Source: Billgrantia zhangzhouensis
GTDB taxonomy: Bacteria > Pseudomonadota > Gammaproteobacteria > Pseudomonadales > Halomonadaceae
NCBI RefSeq assembly: GCF_021404465.1
Contig: NZ_JABFTT010000009.1
Location: 1 to 64,000, forward strand
Length of the DNA: 64,000 nt
Reading direction: 5' to 3'
Shown here: piece by piece, positions 63,688-64,000 of the stretch
Position numbering within the stretch: position 1 is the first letter of the stretch
Layout of the letters: every line of letters starts with the position of its first letter
The notes under the pieces: model-generated
What the model was told of the DNA's origin: nothing
Database searches by the model: none
Seen by the model: the letters and a program-made list of their open reading frames with translations, nothing else
Made by a program: the position numbers and the translations under genes

Positions 63688-64000
63688 ATGGATGTCGAGC
63701 TGAGCAGGCGACTGAGCCGCCTGCTGGATCACGTGGAGCACTGGCTGCCGCCTGCGCCGCAGGAGGTCGACTGGGAACGCGACGTGGCCGCCCTGTGGCA
63801 GCGTCATGTCTTGGGAGGGCGGCTGCTGCCGGTGCCGCCACGGGACAGCCTGGCTTTGGACGACCTGCTGGGGATCGAGCGCCAGAAACTGGCGCTGGTC
63901 GACAACACGCGCGCCTTCCTGCGGGGGCTGCCGGCCAACCACGCTTTGCTGTGGGGCTCGCGCGGCAGCGGCAAGTCGTCGCTGATCCGTGCCATGCTCA
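63688..64000 (+). CDS. DUF815-family ATPase, partial (runs off the window)
   Basis: First ~104 residues of an AAA-type ATPase. Ahead of the Walker A motif (GSRGSGKSSLIRAM, about 92-105) lie the DDLLGIERQ and LVDNTRAFLRGLPANHALLWG segments typical of DUF815. ATG at 63688 has AAGGAG six bases upstream; a Met two codons earlier is too close to that site. The 3' part is outside the window. Function not established. Confidence 0.85.
   Translation, partial: MDVELSRRLSRLLDHVEHWLPPAPQEVDWERDVAALWQRHVLGGRLLPVPPRDSLALDDLLGIERQKLALVDNTRAFLRGLPANHALLWGSRGSGKSSLIRAML

Overview
The window looks like a chromosomal segment of a moderately halophilic, high-GC gammaproteobacterium, most likely Halomonas or a close relative (Halomonadaceae). 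This rests on a trkA-trkH potassium-uptake pair, the housekeeping block rsmB-fmt-def-(LysM-family gene)-dprA-tsaC-hemF-aroE in the order known from Pseudomonas and Halomonas, and family-level protein similarity recognised by eye. No rRNA, tRNA, CRISPR array, insertion sequence or prophage was seen.

Layout. (1) 0.15-3.4 kb: housekeeping genes on the minus strand (DUF1653, tcdA, truC-type pseudouridine synthase, glutamate-type dehydrogenase). (2) 3.8-36.2 kb: a dense phosphorus-acquisition region. It holds five ABC importers: a 2-aminoethylphosphonate (AEP)-type system at 8.8-12.7 kb, ugpBAEC at 13.9-18.0 kb, a phnDCEE set at 23.6-27.1 kb, an AEP/Fe-type system at 29.7-33.5 kb and a phnDCE set at 33.6-36.1 kb. 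Between them lie several phosphatases, two GT4 glycosyltransferases (one with a PAP2 phosphatase, one with an inositol-monophosphatase-like gene) and an EAL-CBS-GGDEF cyclic-di-GMP protein. Eight intergenic sites match the PhoB box layout (7-bp repeats of CTGTCAT type, 4-bp spacer), each read toward one of these genes; seven are good matches and one is weak. I saw no such sites in 38-64 kb. (3) 36.3-43 kb: aceK, a sirtuin, a DTW tRNA-modification enzyme, a phytochrome-like PAS_2-GAF-GGDEF protein, a small XRE-like regulator and a TraB-family membrane protein. (4) 43-55 kb: trkH, trkA, dodecin, rsmB, fmt, def, a LysM-family protein lacking its LysM domain, dprA, tsaC, hemF, aroE and a frameshifted MDR oxidoreductase. 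(5) 55-62.4 kb: a carbon-utilisation cluster with a four-carbon acid-sugar kinase, a RuBisCO-like protein, a TRAP transporter (DctM, Q, P), an ApnO-like oxidoisomerase and a NanR-like GntR regulator; the gene set fits D-apionate catabolism. (6) 62.4-64 kb: a small membrane protein, an M48 lipoprotein peptidase and the start of a DUF815 ATPase running off the edge.

How they work together. The 6-36 kb block reads as a phosphate-starvation regulon gathered in one place: uptake of glycerol-3-phosphate and phosphonate-like compounds, intracellular phosphatases, probable replacement of phospholipids by glycolipids, and a cyclic-di-GMP switch that could tie low phosphate to motility or biofilm behaviour. 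The AEP-type importer appears to have two inputs, a Pho box and a GntR/UTRA operator over the promoter, yet the expected phnW next to it is reduced to an internally deleted remnant. Four of the five importer operons carry a strong hairpin just after the solute-binding-protein gene, which would favour making more binding protein than membrane components.

Broken or odd genes: a gmhA-like gene (one-base deletion), an MDR oxidoreductase (one-base insertion), the phnW remnant, a LysM-family protein without LysM, a sirtuin without zinc cysteines, and a phytochrome-like sensor that seems to have lost its bilin pocket.
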